DNA of 64,000 nucleotides from Hyphomicrobiales bacterium (lineage in GTDB: Bacteria > Pseudomonadota > Alphaproteobacteria > Rhizobiales > Rhizobiaceae): positions 186,001-250,000 of the forward strand of contig UCIV01000010.1 in NCBI GenBank assembly GCA_900472575.1, in the 5' to 3' direction. Made by a program: the position numbers and the translations under genes. Shown here in pieces: positions 18,779-26,983 of the stretch. Under the pieces are notes generated by a model. That model saw nothing but the letters and a program-made list of their open reading frames with translations, was not told the origin of the DNA and searched no databases. Each line of letters starts with the position of its first letter. Position 1 is the stretch's first letter.

Positions 18779-19672
18779 ATGATCATCACCTTCGGCTCCA
18801 TCAACGTCGACTTTGTCTACGAGGTCGAGGAGATGCCGCAACCGGGGCAGACCCTGCTTGCCAGACGGTTCCGCACGGAATCTGGCGGCAAGGGCGCTAA
18901 TCAGGCGCTGGCAGCGGCACGGGATGGCGCCGAAGTGGTGATGGTCGGTGCGGTCGGCAAGGACAGCCTTGCCGAAATCGGCCTTCAAAATCTTGCAACG
19001 ACGGCTGATATCAGCCGCGTTGCGCGCGTGAGCAAGCCGACCGGCAATGCCTCGATCCATATCGATGCCAAGGGCCGCAATATGATTGTTGTTGCGGCTG
19101 GCGCTAATCTTTCCGTGTCTTCGGATGCCGTGGAAGAGGATCTGCTGCAGCAGGCAAATGTCGTGCTGATGCAGATGGAAAACGATGTGGCGGAAGTGGA
19201 AAGGCTCATCCGCCTCGCAAGTGCCTCGAAGGCCCTGTCGATCCTCAATCTCGCTCCGGCTTTCCCTCTGTCCGAAAAGATACTGTCGCTCTGCGGCCTT
19301 GTCGTCGTCAACGAAGATGAGGCCGAGGCGCTGGCCGGTTGGCTAGGCTGCCGAGCATCCGCCGCAGCGCTCTCGATCCGCCTTGGCACCGGCGTTCTGC
19401 GAACTCTGGGTGGAGACGGTGCGGAAGCCTGTGTCGATGGAGATGAAATCCGGGTCACGGCTCTGCCGATCGATGTAAAGGACACGACAGCGGCCGGTGA
19501 CTGCTTTGTCGGCGTGCTTGCTTCAGCACTCGATCGCGGCCTGCCGCTCAAGGCGGCCATGGAACGCGCTTCGGTCGCGGCCGGTATAGCCTGCTCGCGA
19601 CGCGGCAGCCAAAGCAGCATTCCTGCAGCCGGGGAAACCGACAGGCATCCCGGATTGCTCGCACTGACGTAA
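18779..19672 (+). CDS. PfkB family carbohydrate kinase (ribokinase-like)
   Basis: This 297-residue kinase has the PfkB family start (GSINVDFVYEVEEMPQPGQT), the substrate-binding GGKGANQALAAARDGA motif typical of ribokinases, and the C-terminal DTTAAGDCFVG motif with the catalytic Asp. It is the last gene of the nucleoside hydrolase operon. The natural reading is phosphorylation of the ribose released by the hydrolases to ribose-5-phosphate. Other PfkB sugars or a nucleoside substrate cannot be excluded. The ATG at 18779 follows GAAGAAAG. Confidence 0.88.
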   Translation: MIITFGSINVDFVYEVEEMPQPGQTLLARRFRTESGGKGANQALAAARDGAEVVMVGAVGKDSLAEIGLQNLATTADISRVARVSKPTGNASIHIDAKGRNMIVVAAGANLSVSSDAVEEDLLQQANVVLMQMENDVAEVERLIRLASASKALSILNLAPAFPLSEKILSLCGLVVVNEDEAEALAGWLGCRASAAALSIRLGTGVLRTLGGDGAEACVDGDEIRVTALPIDVKDTTAAGDCFVGVLASALDRGLPLKAAMERASVAAGIACSRRGSQSSIPAAGETDRHPGLLALT

Positions 19673-19683
19673 ATGCAATCGCC

Positions 19684-20904
19684 TCAGAGCAACCGCGCCT
19701 TCGGGCGAACGAATGTCTTTCGCCCGCGCTTCCATCCCGCAAGGGTGGGAGCTGAGGAACGGACGATCTCGGATGGATTTGCGGCATCGAGAGCGACGAT
19801 ATCTGCCGGTTGGCCGACCGACAGATCATGTCGAAAGCCGGTAATTGCTGCTGCTTGCGCTCCCACCATGTCGAAGACAAGCTCGATGTCGGCGTCACGC
19901 GAAAGCTGCATTACATTGGCATAAAGATTGGCCATGCGCGCCAGCGATGCATCACCGAAGGGCGTGAACGGGTTCAGCACATTATTGGTCGCGATTGCCG
20001 TTTTGACGCCCAAAGCTGCAAGGGCGTTGGCAGGTGCGATACCGCGCGGAACATTCGAACCATATTGCCGCCCCATAAGAAAAAGGTCGGTTGCAGGCAG
20101 GACCGTGAGTGCGATACCCGCCTCGACAATCTTCTTTCCAACTGTGGAAAGCGCATCGGGATCGAGCGCTGACAGATTGGTGACATGCCCTATCGTCACG
20201 CGGTCGGCATAACCGTTTATTCGTGTCGCTTCGATCACGGCCGGAAGATCGGTCTTTGCCGGATCGAGGCTGAAATCGAGGTGGAAATCGACATCGACGT
20301 CATGTTTTCGCGCCAGTGCGAAGATCCTGCGGACATGTTCTGTTGGATCGGCATCGGTATAGGGGCAGCCGCCAATCAGGTCCGCCCCCGAGCCAAGCGC
20401 CTCGTCGAGCATGGCTTCCGTTTCCGGTTCCTGTGTCAGCCCTTCCTGCGCGAAGGCGCAGATCTGGATATCGATTGCGAAGGCGTAATCCTCGCGCACC
20501 CGCTTTATCGCCTCGAAGGAGCGCATTCCGGCGCGTGGGTCGATTTCAACGAATGTCCGCATGCGGTTGGTGCCATGCATGATGGCCTTTTCGACCAGCG
20601 CCGATGCCCGCTTGTAGACGTCGTCCTCCGAGAACCCGGCCTTTGCCTTCGCCGTCTCGCGCACGGCCTCCTCGAGCGTTCCCGCACAGATCGAGCAGCG
20701 TTCCATGATGCAGGCCTTGTCGAGATGGATATGGCTGTCGACAAAGCCGGGAAAAGCAAAGGCTCCTTTGAGATCCTCTACCTCGACCGCCTCGCAAGTG
20801 ATCCGGCTTCCTATTTCTGCAATCAGGCCGTCCCTGATGGCGATATCGACCAGGCCCGGATGGCCGGCGATCAAGGCATTGCGGAGAACGAGATCGACTT
20901 TCAT
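19684..20904 (-). CDS. Cytosine-deaminase-like amidohydrolase
   Basis: This 406-residue metal-dependent hydrolase belongs to the cytosine deaminase/AtzC-like group. The N-terminal composite sheet is followed by the first metal motif DSHIHLD (H58, H60), then DFHLDF and IGHVTN histidines. The final metal-site aspartate expected near the end of the barrel is replaced: the motif reads ATNNVLNPF instead of the GHDDV/GSDN type. That may be normal for its subfamily but means the reaction is uncertain. The ATG at 20904 is preferred over the 21012 start. It lies 7 bases downstream of the gamma-glutamyltransferase gene in the same minus-strand operon. Confidence 0.82.
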   Translation of the reverse strand: MKVDLVLRNALIAGHPGLVDIAIRDGLIAEIGSRITCEAVEVEDLKGAFAFPGFVDSHIHLDKACIMERCSICAGTLEEAVRETAKAKAGFSEDDVYKRASALVEKAIMHGTNRMRTFVEIDPRAGMRSFEAIKRVREDYAFAIDIQICAFAQEGLTQEPETEAMLDEALGSGADLIGGCPYTDADPTEHVRRIFALARKHDVDVDFHLDFSLDPAKTDLPAVIEATRINGYADRVTIGHVTNLSALDPDALSTVGKKIVEAGIALTVLPATDLFLMGRQYGSNVPRGIAPANALAALGVKTAIATNNVLNPFTPFGDASLARMANLYANVMQLSRDADIELVFDMVGAQAAAITGFRHDLSVGQPADIVALDAANPSEIVRSSAPTLAGWKRGRKTFVRPKARLL

Positions 20905-20911
20905 CTGAAAC

Positions 20912-22477
20912 CTATATTCCGATGGCGCAGCCATCGCTGCGCGGGTCATGCGCCCCGTCCGTCCAGCCGTCACCGTCCAATCGAATGACGCCGGCCTGAC
21001 CGGAAAGGGCATTCAGCGCCGAGATCGGAATGACCTCGTGCCCGCGACCCGCAAGCTCGGCCAGAACATCATCGCCGACGGCATCCTCGATCTTGAGGTT
21101 GTCGCGGGTGTCGGAGAAGGTTCTGCCCAAAAGGAAACGGGGCGCCGAAAGGGCGGAGAGCGGGTCAAAGCCGTGGTCTATAAGACGGCTAAGAAGAACG
21201 GTCAGCGTCTGCGGCTGGCCGTCTGCACCCTGGGTACCGTAGAGAAGATGCGGCATCCCGTTCTTCAGGCCAAGGCCGGGATTGAGCGTGTAAAAGGGGC
21301 GTTTGCCGGGCGCCAGCACATTCGGGCTTTTCGGATCGGTGCTGAACGCGGCTCCTCGGTTCTGCCAGAGAATGCCGGTATCCGGCAGCAATACGCCGCT
21401 GCCCCAGTCATAATAGGTGCTCTGCAGTACGCTTGCCGATCGGCCTTCGGAGTCGACTGCTGCGAGGTAGACAGTATCGCCGGTCTGGAAACGGTGAGGC
21501 CAGGGCAGGGCGGATTTGGGATCGATCGCCCCCGCCTTGGCCGCAAGATAATCGCCCGCCAGCCATTCTGCGCAACGTTGCGCGGCGAAATCCGGATCGG
21601 CGATCTGCTCACGGTCGAGAAACGCCTGTTTTACCGCCTCGACACAGAGATGGTAGAAATCGGCAGAGGTCGGATCGACATTCCGCATCGAGAAATTCGA
21701 CAATATGCCCATGATGGCGAGTGTCGAAATACCCTGCGAGGGGGGCGGCGGGCCCAGAAGCTCGATATCGCGATAGGTGACAGACACCGGGTCGGCAAGG
21801 GTGGCCACGGTCTTTGCCAGATCATCTGCCCGGATCTGGCTGCCGGCTGCTTCCAGCGCCCTGGCGATGCGGTTAGCGAGTTCGCCCTCGTAGAATTCGC
21901 GATGCCCATGCAGAGCGATCGCTTTTAGCACTTCGGCAAGCTGCGGTTGGCGTTGATGCCCTTCCGTGACGAAAGCATTTGCGACCCCCGGCCAGCTTTC
22001 GATCTCGCCGCTTCGAAAGGCATGCCAATGCTGTTGCGAGCGGCTGACCGGAAAACCTTCCTCCGCCAGTTCGATCGCATCGCCAAGCAGTGAGGCAAGG
22101 CTCTCCTTGCCCTGCCAGTTTTCCTGCGAAAAATTGAGTGCCTGGCCCCAGCTGTCGACGACCGCCGCAGTGGTCAGGGCAGAAAGCGGGCCGCGGGCAG
22201 GTATGGTTTCAAACTTCGGCAGGTCATTCGCTGCCTGGCCGATCCCCATGATGGCCTTGCGCCGGCCGGCGCGGTCGGCGACGATCCAGATAGCATCGCC
22301 GCCCAGCCCGCAAAAATGCGGATAAAGCACTGTCAGCGCGGCACCTGCAGCGATCACCGCCTCGATCGCCGTGCCACCGCGGCGCAGGACCTTGGCTCCG
22401 GCTTCGCTGGCGAGATGATGCGGGCTTGTCACCATGCCGCGCCTGGAGCGCGCAGCCGTCTCTCTTTGCTGGCTCAT
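20912..22477 (-). CDS. Gamma-glutamyltransferase family protein (Ntn hydrolase)
   Basis: This protein of about 521 residues belongs to the self-processing gamma-glutamyltransferase/cephalosporin acylase family. The N-terminal GMVTSPHHLASEAGAKVLRR segment and GLGGDAIWIV are typical. The autocleavage nucleophile is T335 in TGDTVYLAAVD, giving a large subunit of about 334 residues and a small one of about 187. No signal peptide is seen with the 22477 start, so it should be cytosolic, unlike classical periplasmic GGT. The start follows the gntR stop by one base, so it is the second gene of that operon. It may remove a gamma-glutamyl or related acyl group from an imported compound (inference). Confidence 0.85.
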   Translation of the reverse strand: MSQQRETAARSRRGMVTSPHHLASEAGAKVLRRGGTAIEAVIAAGAALTVLYPHFCGLGGDAIWIVADRAGRRKAIMGIGQAANDLPKFETIPARGPLSALTTAAVVDSWGQALNFSQENWQGKESLASLLGDAIELAEEGFPVSRSQQHWHAFRSGEIESWPGVANAFVTEGHQRQPQLAEVLKAIALHGHREFYEGELANRIARALEAAGSQIRADDLAKTVATLADPVSVTYRDIELLGPPPPSQGISTLAIMGILSNFSMRNVDPTSADFYHLCVEAVKQAFLDREQIADPDFAAQRCAEWLAGDYLAAKAGAIDPKSALPWPHRFQTGDTVYLAAVDSEGRSASVLQSTYYDWGSGVLLPDTGILWQNRGAAFSTDPKSPNVLAPGKRPFYTLNPGLGLKNGMPHLLYGTQGADGQPQTLTVLLSRLIDHGFDPLSALSAPRFLLGRTFSDTRDNLKIEDAVGDDVLAELAGRGHEVIPISALNALSGQAGVIRLDGDGWTDGAHDPRSDGCAIGI

Positions 22478-22478
22478 T

Positions 22479-23168
22479 TCAATCGGATGCCGACATGTAG
22501 CGATTGAGGATTTCGGTGATGTCGGGGCCGTCATCCTTGTCATCCGTCTTGGCGCGGTCTTCGACTGCATGCAAATGGTGGTCCATGATCCGGCAAGCCG
22601 TCTGTGGATCCTGCTCCTTGAGCGCCTCGATCAACTGCACATGTTCGTCGATCCCGCATTCGGCGGAATGCGGTCTTCCGAAACGCGCGAGGATCAGCGA
22701 CGAGCGCGAGACGACCTGGCTGATGAAGTCGATCAACAGTTTCGATCCGGTGAGTTCGGCAAGCAGGATGTGAAATTCGCCGGCAAGCCGGATAGAGCGC
22801 GGTGAGGATGCCTGAAGCGCCCTTTCTTCTTCCCGAACATGGCTGATCAACGCGTCGATGCCGTCGCGCGGCATGCGCTTGCAGAGTTTTTCGATCACCT
22901 CGCGCTCAAGGCAGCGCCTCAGAGCAAAGACCTCCTCCGCTTCCTCCAGCGTCGGCATGGCGACGGCCGCGCCGCGGTTCGGCTTGATCTCGACAAGGCC
23001 ATCGGAAGCCAGTCGCAGCAAGGCATTGCGGGCACTCGTGCGGCTGACGCCGAACGTATCACCGATGGAATCTTCCGGCAGTTTCGTGCCGGGCTTCAGG
23101 GCCTGTTCGAGAATTGCGCGGCGCAGCGAGGCGTAGATCGCATCACTCCTGCTGAGGTTCGTGGACAT
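22479..23168 (-). CDS. GntR family (FCD) transcriptional regulator of cluster B
   Basis: This 229-residue protein has a GntR winged helix-turn-helix (residues about 8-75, with PEDSIGDTFGVSRTSARNAL) and a C-terminal FCD ligand domain (AGEFHILLAELTGSK, later HLHAVEDRA). The ATG at 23168 is chosen over the start at 23249 because the latter adds an unmatched tail. It is divergent from the importer operon at 23410 and leads the operon that contains the gamma-glutamyltransferase and amidohydrolase genes. Two copies of a palindrome flank the divergent promoter region, one overlapping its own predicted -35 box, so it probably represses both directions and itself. Confidence 0.9.
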   Translation of the reverse strand: MSTNLSRSDAIYASLRRAILEQALKPGTKLPEDSIGDTFGVSRTSARNALLRLASDGLVEIKPNRGAAVAMPTLEEAEEVFALRRCLEREVIEKLCKRMPRDGIDALISHVREEERALQASSPRSIRLAGEFHILLAELTGSKLLIDFISQVVSRSSLILARFGRPHSAECGIDEHVQLIEALKEQDPQTACRIMDHHLHAVEDRAKTDDKDDGPDITEILNRYMSASD

Positions 23169-23241
23169 TGCTGTCGCTCTTTCGAATGAATGCAGTTTCA
23201 CCAGCATATCGCATAAAAATTGTATTTCATCCAGTCTAATA

Positions 23242-23255
23242 AATTGCATGCAATT
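23242..23255. promoter_or_regulatory. Palindromic operator copy 1 (AATTGCATGCAATT)
   Basis: A perfect 14-base palindrome 74 bases upstream of the gntR start. On the minus strand it overlaps the -35 position of a promoter whose -10 is TACAAT (23224-23219). On the plus strand it lies just before a weak TTGAAC (23261-23266) with TAGCTT (23284-23289). Its near-identical second copy at 23381-23393 makes it a strong candidate GntR site. Confidence 0.6.
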
Positions 23256-23380
23256 ATCTGTTGAACTTGTATTCGTTCTGATCTAGCTTCAAATCAATCT
23301 GCAAGAGAACGCGCAAAAAAGCCGCCTGCAGTAACCGGTTTTTATGCCATGCCTTCCAGTCTCAAGCGCCGCCTTGCAGG

Positions 23381-23393
23381 AATTGCATGCAAT
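23381..23393. promoter_or_regulatory. Palindromic operator copy 2 (AATTGCATGCAAT)
   Basis: Thirteen of the 14 bases of copy 1 recur here, 139 bases further on and 17 bases before the start codon of the binding-protein gene. It lies in the leader, where a bound repressor would block transcript elongation, or it could act by looping with copy 1. Confidence 0.6.
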
Positions 23394-23409
23394 CCGAGGG
23401 GAACTATCA

Positions 23410-24963
23410 ATGCAGTTATCTAGAGTCCTGGTGGGAGGCGTTGCACTGCTCGCCTTGGCAATGCCGGCCACGGCCGGAACCTTGAGATGGGGTGCCTCGC
23501 GCGATATCAGCTCGCTCGATCCCTATTCCTACGGCGACAGTTTTGCGCTTGGTGTCCTCAACCACGCTTATGAGGGGCTGGTCCGTTATGATCGCAATCT
23601 CGAGATCGAGCCGGCGCTCGCCACCTCCTGGGAAATCGTCTCGCCGACGACATGGCGGTTCAAACTGCGGGAAGGCGTGAAGTTCCACAACGGCGCCGAT
23701 TTCACGGCTGAAGATGTGCAGGCATCCCTGAAGCGTGCCTCGGACCCGAAGTCGCCGCTGCGCGGCAATATTCCGGCCTATAAGGGCTCCCGCGTCATCG
23801 ATGCGCACACGATCGAAATCGATGTTTCGGCCAACTACCCGCTTCTGCCGAACGACCTTACCACCATCTACATTTTCGATGCGGGCTGGCTGAAGGACAA
23901 CAATGCCGAAGCTCCGACCGATGTCGGGTCCGGCACCGAGGGCTATGCCACCTACAATGAAAATGGCACCGGCCCGTTCAAGGTCGAAAGCCGCCAGCCG
24001 GATGCAAAGACGGTCTTCACCAAATTCGACGGCTGGTGGGATAAGCCTGAGCACAATATCGACCGGATCGAGCTGGCGCCGATCGCTTCGCCGGCAACTC
24101 GTGTTGCTGCCCTTCTGGCCGGCGATATCGATTTCACCGACCAGGCGCCGGTGCAGGATCTGCCGCGGCTTGCGGCTTCGCCCGAGGTCAAGGTGCTGGA
24201 AGGCACCGACCTTCGCACGGTGATGATCGGTTTTTCCCAGCGTGACCAGCTCCTGTCCGGTGCCGCAAACCCGATGAAGGATCTGCGCGTCCGTCAGGCG
24301 ATGCAGCTCGCCATCGATCTCGATCTCATCAACAAGAAGGTGATGCGCGGAAAATCGCGCAATGCCGGCGCGCTCGTGGCCCCGCAGATCCCCGGTTACG
24401 ACGCGACACTCGATACGCCGGTCAAGGCCGATCCGGAGAAGGCCAAGGCTCTGCTGAAGGAAGCAGGCGCCGAAGGTTTCGAATTCGAGTTCAACTGTGC
24501 CGACAGCCTCGTCAACGAGGAGCAGATCTGCCAGGCGGTTGCTTCCATGTGGTCGCGCGTCGGCCTGAAGCCCAAACTGGACCAGGGCACCCGTGCGGTT
24601 CAGACACCGAAGCGCTCGTCCGGCAAGGTCGATGTCTACACGCTCGGCTGGGCGACCCTGCCCATGCTCGACACCTACAGCCTCACCTCGCAGGTTCTTC
24701 ATACGAAGGAAGGCTCGTTCGGCATCTTCAACTGGGGCGGCTGGTCCGACAAGGAATTCGACAAGGTAACCGAGGCTTCCGCCGTCGAACTGGACCAGAC
24801 CAAGCGTCTGGCGATGGAAGCTCAATCGCTGAAGATCGCCAAGGACCATGCCCTGATGATCCCGCTGCATCAGCAGCCGCTTGCCTGGGCGACAACCGCG
24901 AAGATCAAGGATTTCCCGCTCTTCTCGGACAACCTTCCTCGCCTTTGGCTGGTGAAGATGTAA
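23410..24963 (+). CDS. ABC transporter substrate-binding protein (Opp/Dpp family 5), importer B
   Basis: The ATG at 23410 gives 517 residues with a clear signal peptide (MQLSRVLVGGVALLALAMPA, cleavage after ATA). The family 5 signature includes WRFKLREGVKFHNG and GTGPFKVE. It is first in a long operon encoding two permeases, three amidohydrolase-superfamily proteins and two ATPases. The ligand is unknown; neighbours suggest a small nitrogen compound with a cyclic amide or amino group rather than an ordinary peptide (inference). Control is probably by the divergent GntR through the two palindromes upstream. Confidence 0.92.
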   Translation: MQLSRVLVGGVALLALAMPATAGTLRWGASRDISSLDPYSYGDSFALGVLNHAYEGLVRYDRNLEIEPALATSWEIVSPTTWRFKLREGVKFHNGADFTAEDVQASLKRASDPKSPLRGNIPAYKGSRVIDAHTIEIDVSANYPLLPNDLTTIYIFDAGWLKDNNAEAPTDVGSGTEGYATYNENGTGPFKVESRQPDAKTVFTKFDGWWDKPEHNIDRIELAPIASPATRVAALLAGDIDFTDQAPVQDLPRLAASPEVKVLEGTDLRTVMIGFSQRDQLLSGAANPMKDLRVRQAMQLAIDLDLINKKVMRGKSRNAGALVAPQIPGYDATLDTPVKADPEKAKALLKEAGAEGFEFEFNCADSLVNEEQICQAVASMWSRVGLKPKLDQGTRAVQTPKRSSGKVDVYTLGWATLPMLDTYSLTSQVLHTKEGSFGIFNWGGWSDKEFDKVTEASAVELDQTKRLAMEAQSLKIAKDHALMIPLHQQPLAWATTAKIKDFPLFSDNLPRLWLVKM

Positions 24964-25039
24964 GTCGCCATGCCCCTTGCCGTCGATCACACCGGCAAGG
25001 GGTACCCTCCGCTTTTCTGAAACCAGGGACGCCGCGACC

Positions 25040-26005
25040 ATGATCGCCTTCCTCGTAAAACGCGTCGGCAACGCCATCCTTGTCATGCTGACCGTCGCCT
25101 TTTTCGCCTTCCTGATCTTCCGTTTCCTCGGCGATCCCGTCGAGATGATGGTGAATGAAAGCGCCACCCAGGTGGAGCGCGACGAGTTGCGCAGCCGTCT
25201 CGGCCTGAATGACGGATTTCTGGTGCAATATCTGCGTTTCGTCAGCAATGCCGCTCAGGGTGAATTCGGCCTTTCCTGGCGCAATCAGCAGAATGTCATC
25301 ACCCTGATCGGCGAGCGTTTTCCGGCAACTTTCGAACTCGTCATCATCGCCACCATCCTGTCGCTGGCGATCGGCATTCCGCTCGGCGTCTTCACCGCGA
25401 TCGGGCGCGGGCGCTGGTGGGCTGAAGGCCTGCAGTTTTCCTCCATCGTCGGTGTCTCGTTGCCGAGTTTCTTCGTCGGCATCATCCTGATCCTTGCCTT
25501 TTCCGTTAGTCTCGGCTGGCTGCCGGGTTATGGTCGCGGCGAGGTCGTGCAGCTTGGTTGGTGGTCGACGGGACTGCTGACGCCCTCCGGCCGTGCCGCA
25601 ATCGTGCTGCCTGCGCTGTCCCTGTCGCTTTTCCAGATCACGCTGGTCATGCGCCTCGTCCGCGCCGAAATGTTGGAAATATTGCGGGCCGATTTCATCA
25701 AGTTCGCCCGTGCCCGCGGGGTAAAACGCCGGGCGCTGTGGTTCCGCCATGCACTGAAAAACTGTCTCATGCCGGTGGTTACGCTGACGGCAATGCAGGT
25801 GGGCAATCTGATTGCCTTTGCGCTCGTCACGGAAACCGTCTTCCAGTGGCCCGGCATGGGCATGCTGTTCATGCAGGCCGTCACCTTCGTCGATATCCCC
25901 GTCATGGCGGCCTATCTCTGCATCGTATCCTTCATCTTCGTGACGCTGAACACGTTCGTCGACATTGCCTATGCGCTGATCGACCCGCGCCTGCGCGCTG
26001 CGTGA
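25040..26005 (+). CDS. ABC transporter permease, DppB/OppB type, importer B
   Basis: This is a 321-residue inner-membrane permease. A first helix (residues 9-30) is followed by the periplasmic loop with the LRSRLGLNDGFLVQYLRF pattern and five more helices. The ATPase-contacting loop is around FIKFARARGVKRRA. The ATG at 25040 is used because the upstream part of the open frame (from 24977) is unmatched. It is 76 bases after the binding-protein gene; the gap holds a GC-rich inverted segment that could fine-tune expression. Confidence 0.93.
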   Translation: MIAFLVKRVGNAILVMLTVAFFAFLIFRFLGDPVEMMVNESATQVERDELRSRLGLNDGFLVQYLRFVSNAAQGEFGLSWRNQQNVITLIGERFPATFELVIIATILSLAIGIPLGVFTAIGRGRWWAEGLQFSSIVGVSLPSFFVGIILILAFSVSLGWLPGYGRGEVVQLGWWSTGLLTPSGRAAIVLPALSLSLFQITLVMRLVRAEMLEILRADFIKFARARGVKRRALWFRHALKNCLMPVVTLTAMQVGNLIAFALVTETVFQWPGMGMLFMQAVTFVDIPVMAAYLCIVSFIFVTLNTFVDIAYALIDPRLRAA

Positions 26006-26017
26006 CGGGAGACAATC

Positions 26018-26974
26018 ATGACTATCGTTGAACAGACGACAAAGCAGCAGATCCGCTCCGCTACTTCCTGGCTTTCCCGCCTGCGGGATTCCGATCTGTG
26101 GTGGAGTTTCATCCATCACCCTTCCGCTGTCGGGGCTGCGATCCTGTTGTTGCTTCTTATCGGCTCGGCGTTTTTCGCGCCGCTGATCACCGTCCAGAAC
26201 CCTTATGATCTCGCCTCGCTCGACCTGCTGAACGCCGAGATTCCGCCGATCTGGATGGAAGACGGTCAATGGCCGTTCATCCTTGGAACCGACACGCAGG
26301 GCCGCGACCTGTTGTCGGCCATTCTTTATGGCTCGCGGGCGTCGATCGTGATCGGCGCGGCTTCTGTCGCGGTATCGCTGATCGTCGGCTCGACGCTCGG
26401 GCTGGTCGCCGGCTATTACGGCAAATGGGCGGATGGTCTGCTGATGCGGGCTGGCGACGTGCTCCTGTCGATGCCGACCATGCTGATCGCCATTCTCGTC
26501 TCGGCGCTCGCACGGCAGGCCTTGCCGCCATCCTTGCGTGAGGTTGGCGCTTCCGGTGTTATCGTGCTCGCGATATCACTTTCGGCCTGGGTGCAATATG
26601 CCCGCACCGTCCGGGCGCTGACCATGGTCGAGCGCAACAAGGAATATGTGCAGGCGGCAAGGCTGATCCGCGTGCCGACATGGCGGATCCTGATCAAGCA
26701 TATCCTTCCCAACACCACCACGCCGCTTCTGGTGACTGCGACGCTGAATTTCGGTCTCGGGATCCTGATCGAGGCGACGCTTTCCTTCCTCGGCGTCGGC
26801 ATGCCGCCGGAACAACCGTCGCTCGGCACCCTGATCCGCATCGGTAATCAGTTCCTGTTTTCCGGACAATGGTGGATCGTACTTTTCCCCGGCCTGCAGC
26901 TCTGTCTGCTGGTCGTCTCGATCAACGTGCTGGGCGACTGGCTGCGTGACGCTCTCAATCCCAAACTGCGCTGA
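26018..26974 (+). CDS. ABC transporter permease, DppC/OppC type, importer B
   Basis: This 318-residue permease has a cytoplasmic N-terminus, a first helix (AAILLLLLIGSAFFAPLI), the ILGTDTQGRDLLSAILYGSRAS hallmark of OppC proteins (residues about 88-109) and four or more further helices. The EAA loop is around YVQAARLIRVPTWRI. It starts 12 bases after the partner permease gene. Together with the DppB-type protein it forms the membrane channel of importer B. Confidence 0.93.
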   Translation: MTIVEQTTKQQIRSATSWLSRLRDSDLWWSFIHHPSAVGAAILLLLLIGSAFFAPLITVQNPYDLASLDLLNAEIPPIWMEDGQWPFILGTDTQGRDLLSAILYGSRASIVIGAASVAVSLIVGSTLGLVAGYYGKWADGLLMRAGDVLLSMPTMLIAILVSALARQALPPSLREVGASGVIVLAISLSAWVQYARTVRALTMVERNKEYVQAARLIRVPTWRILIKHILPNTTTPLLVTATLNFGLGILIEATLSFLGVGMPPEQPSLGTLIRIGNQFLFSGQWWIVLFPGLQLCLLVVSINVLGDWLRDALNPKLR

Positions 26975-26983
26975 GGCATATCC

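Noticed and set aside
23416..25248. 610-codon minus-strand frame opposite the importer B binding protein
   Set aside because: Antisense shadow; no domain recognised and it crosses the boundary between two real genes.
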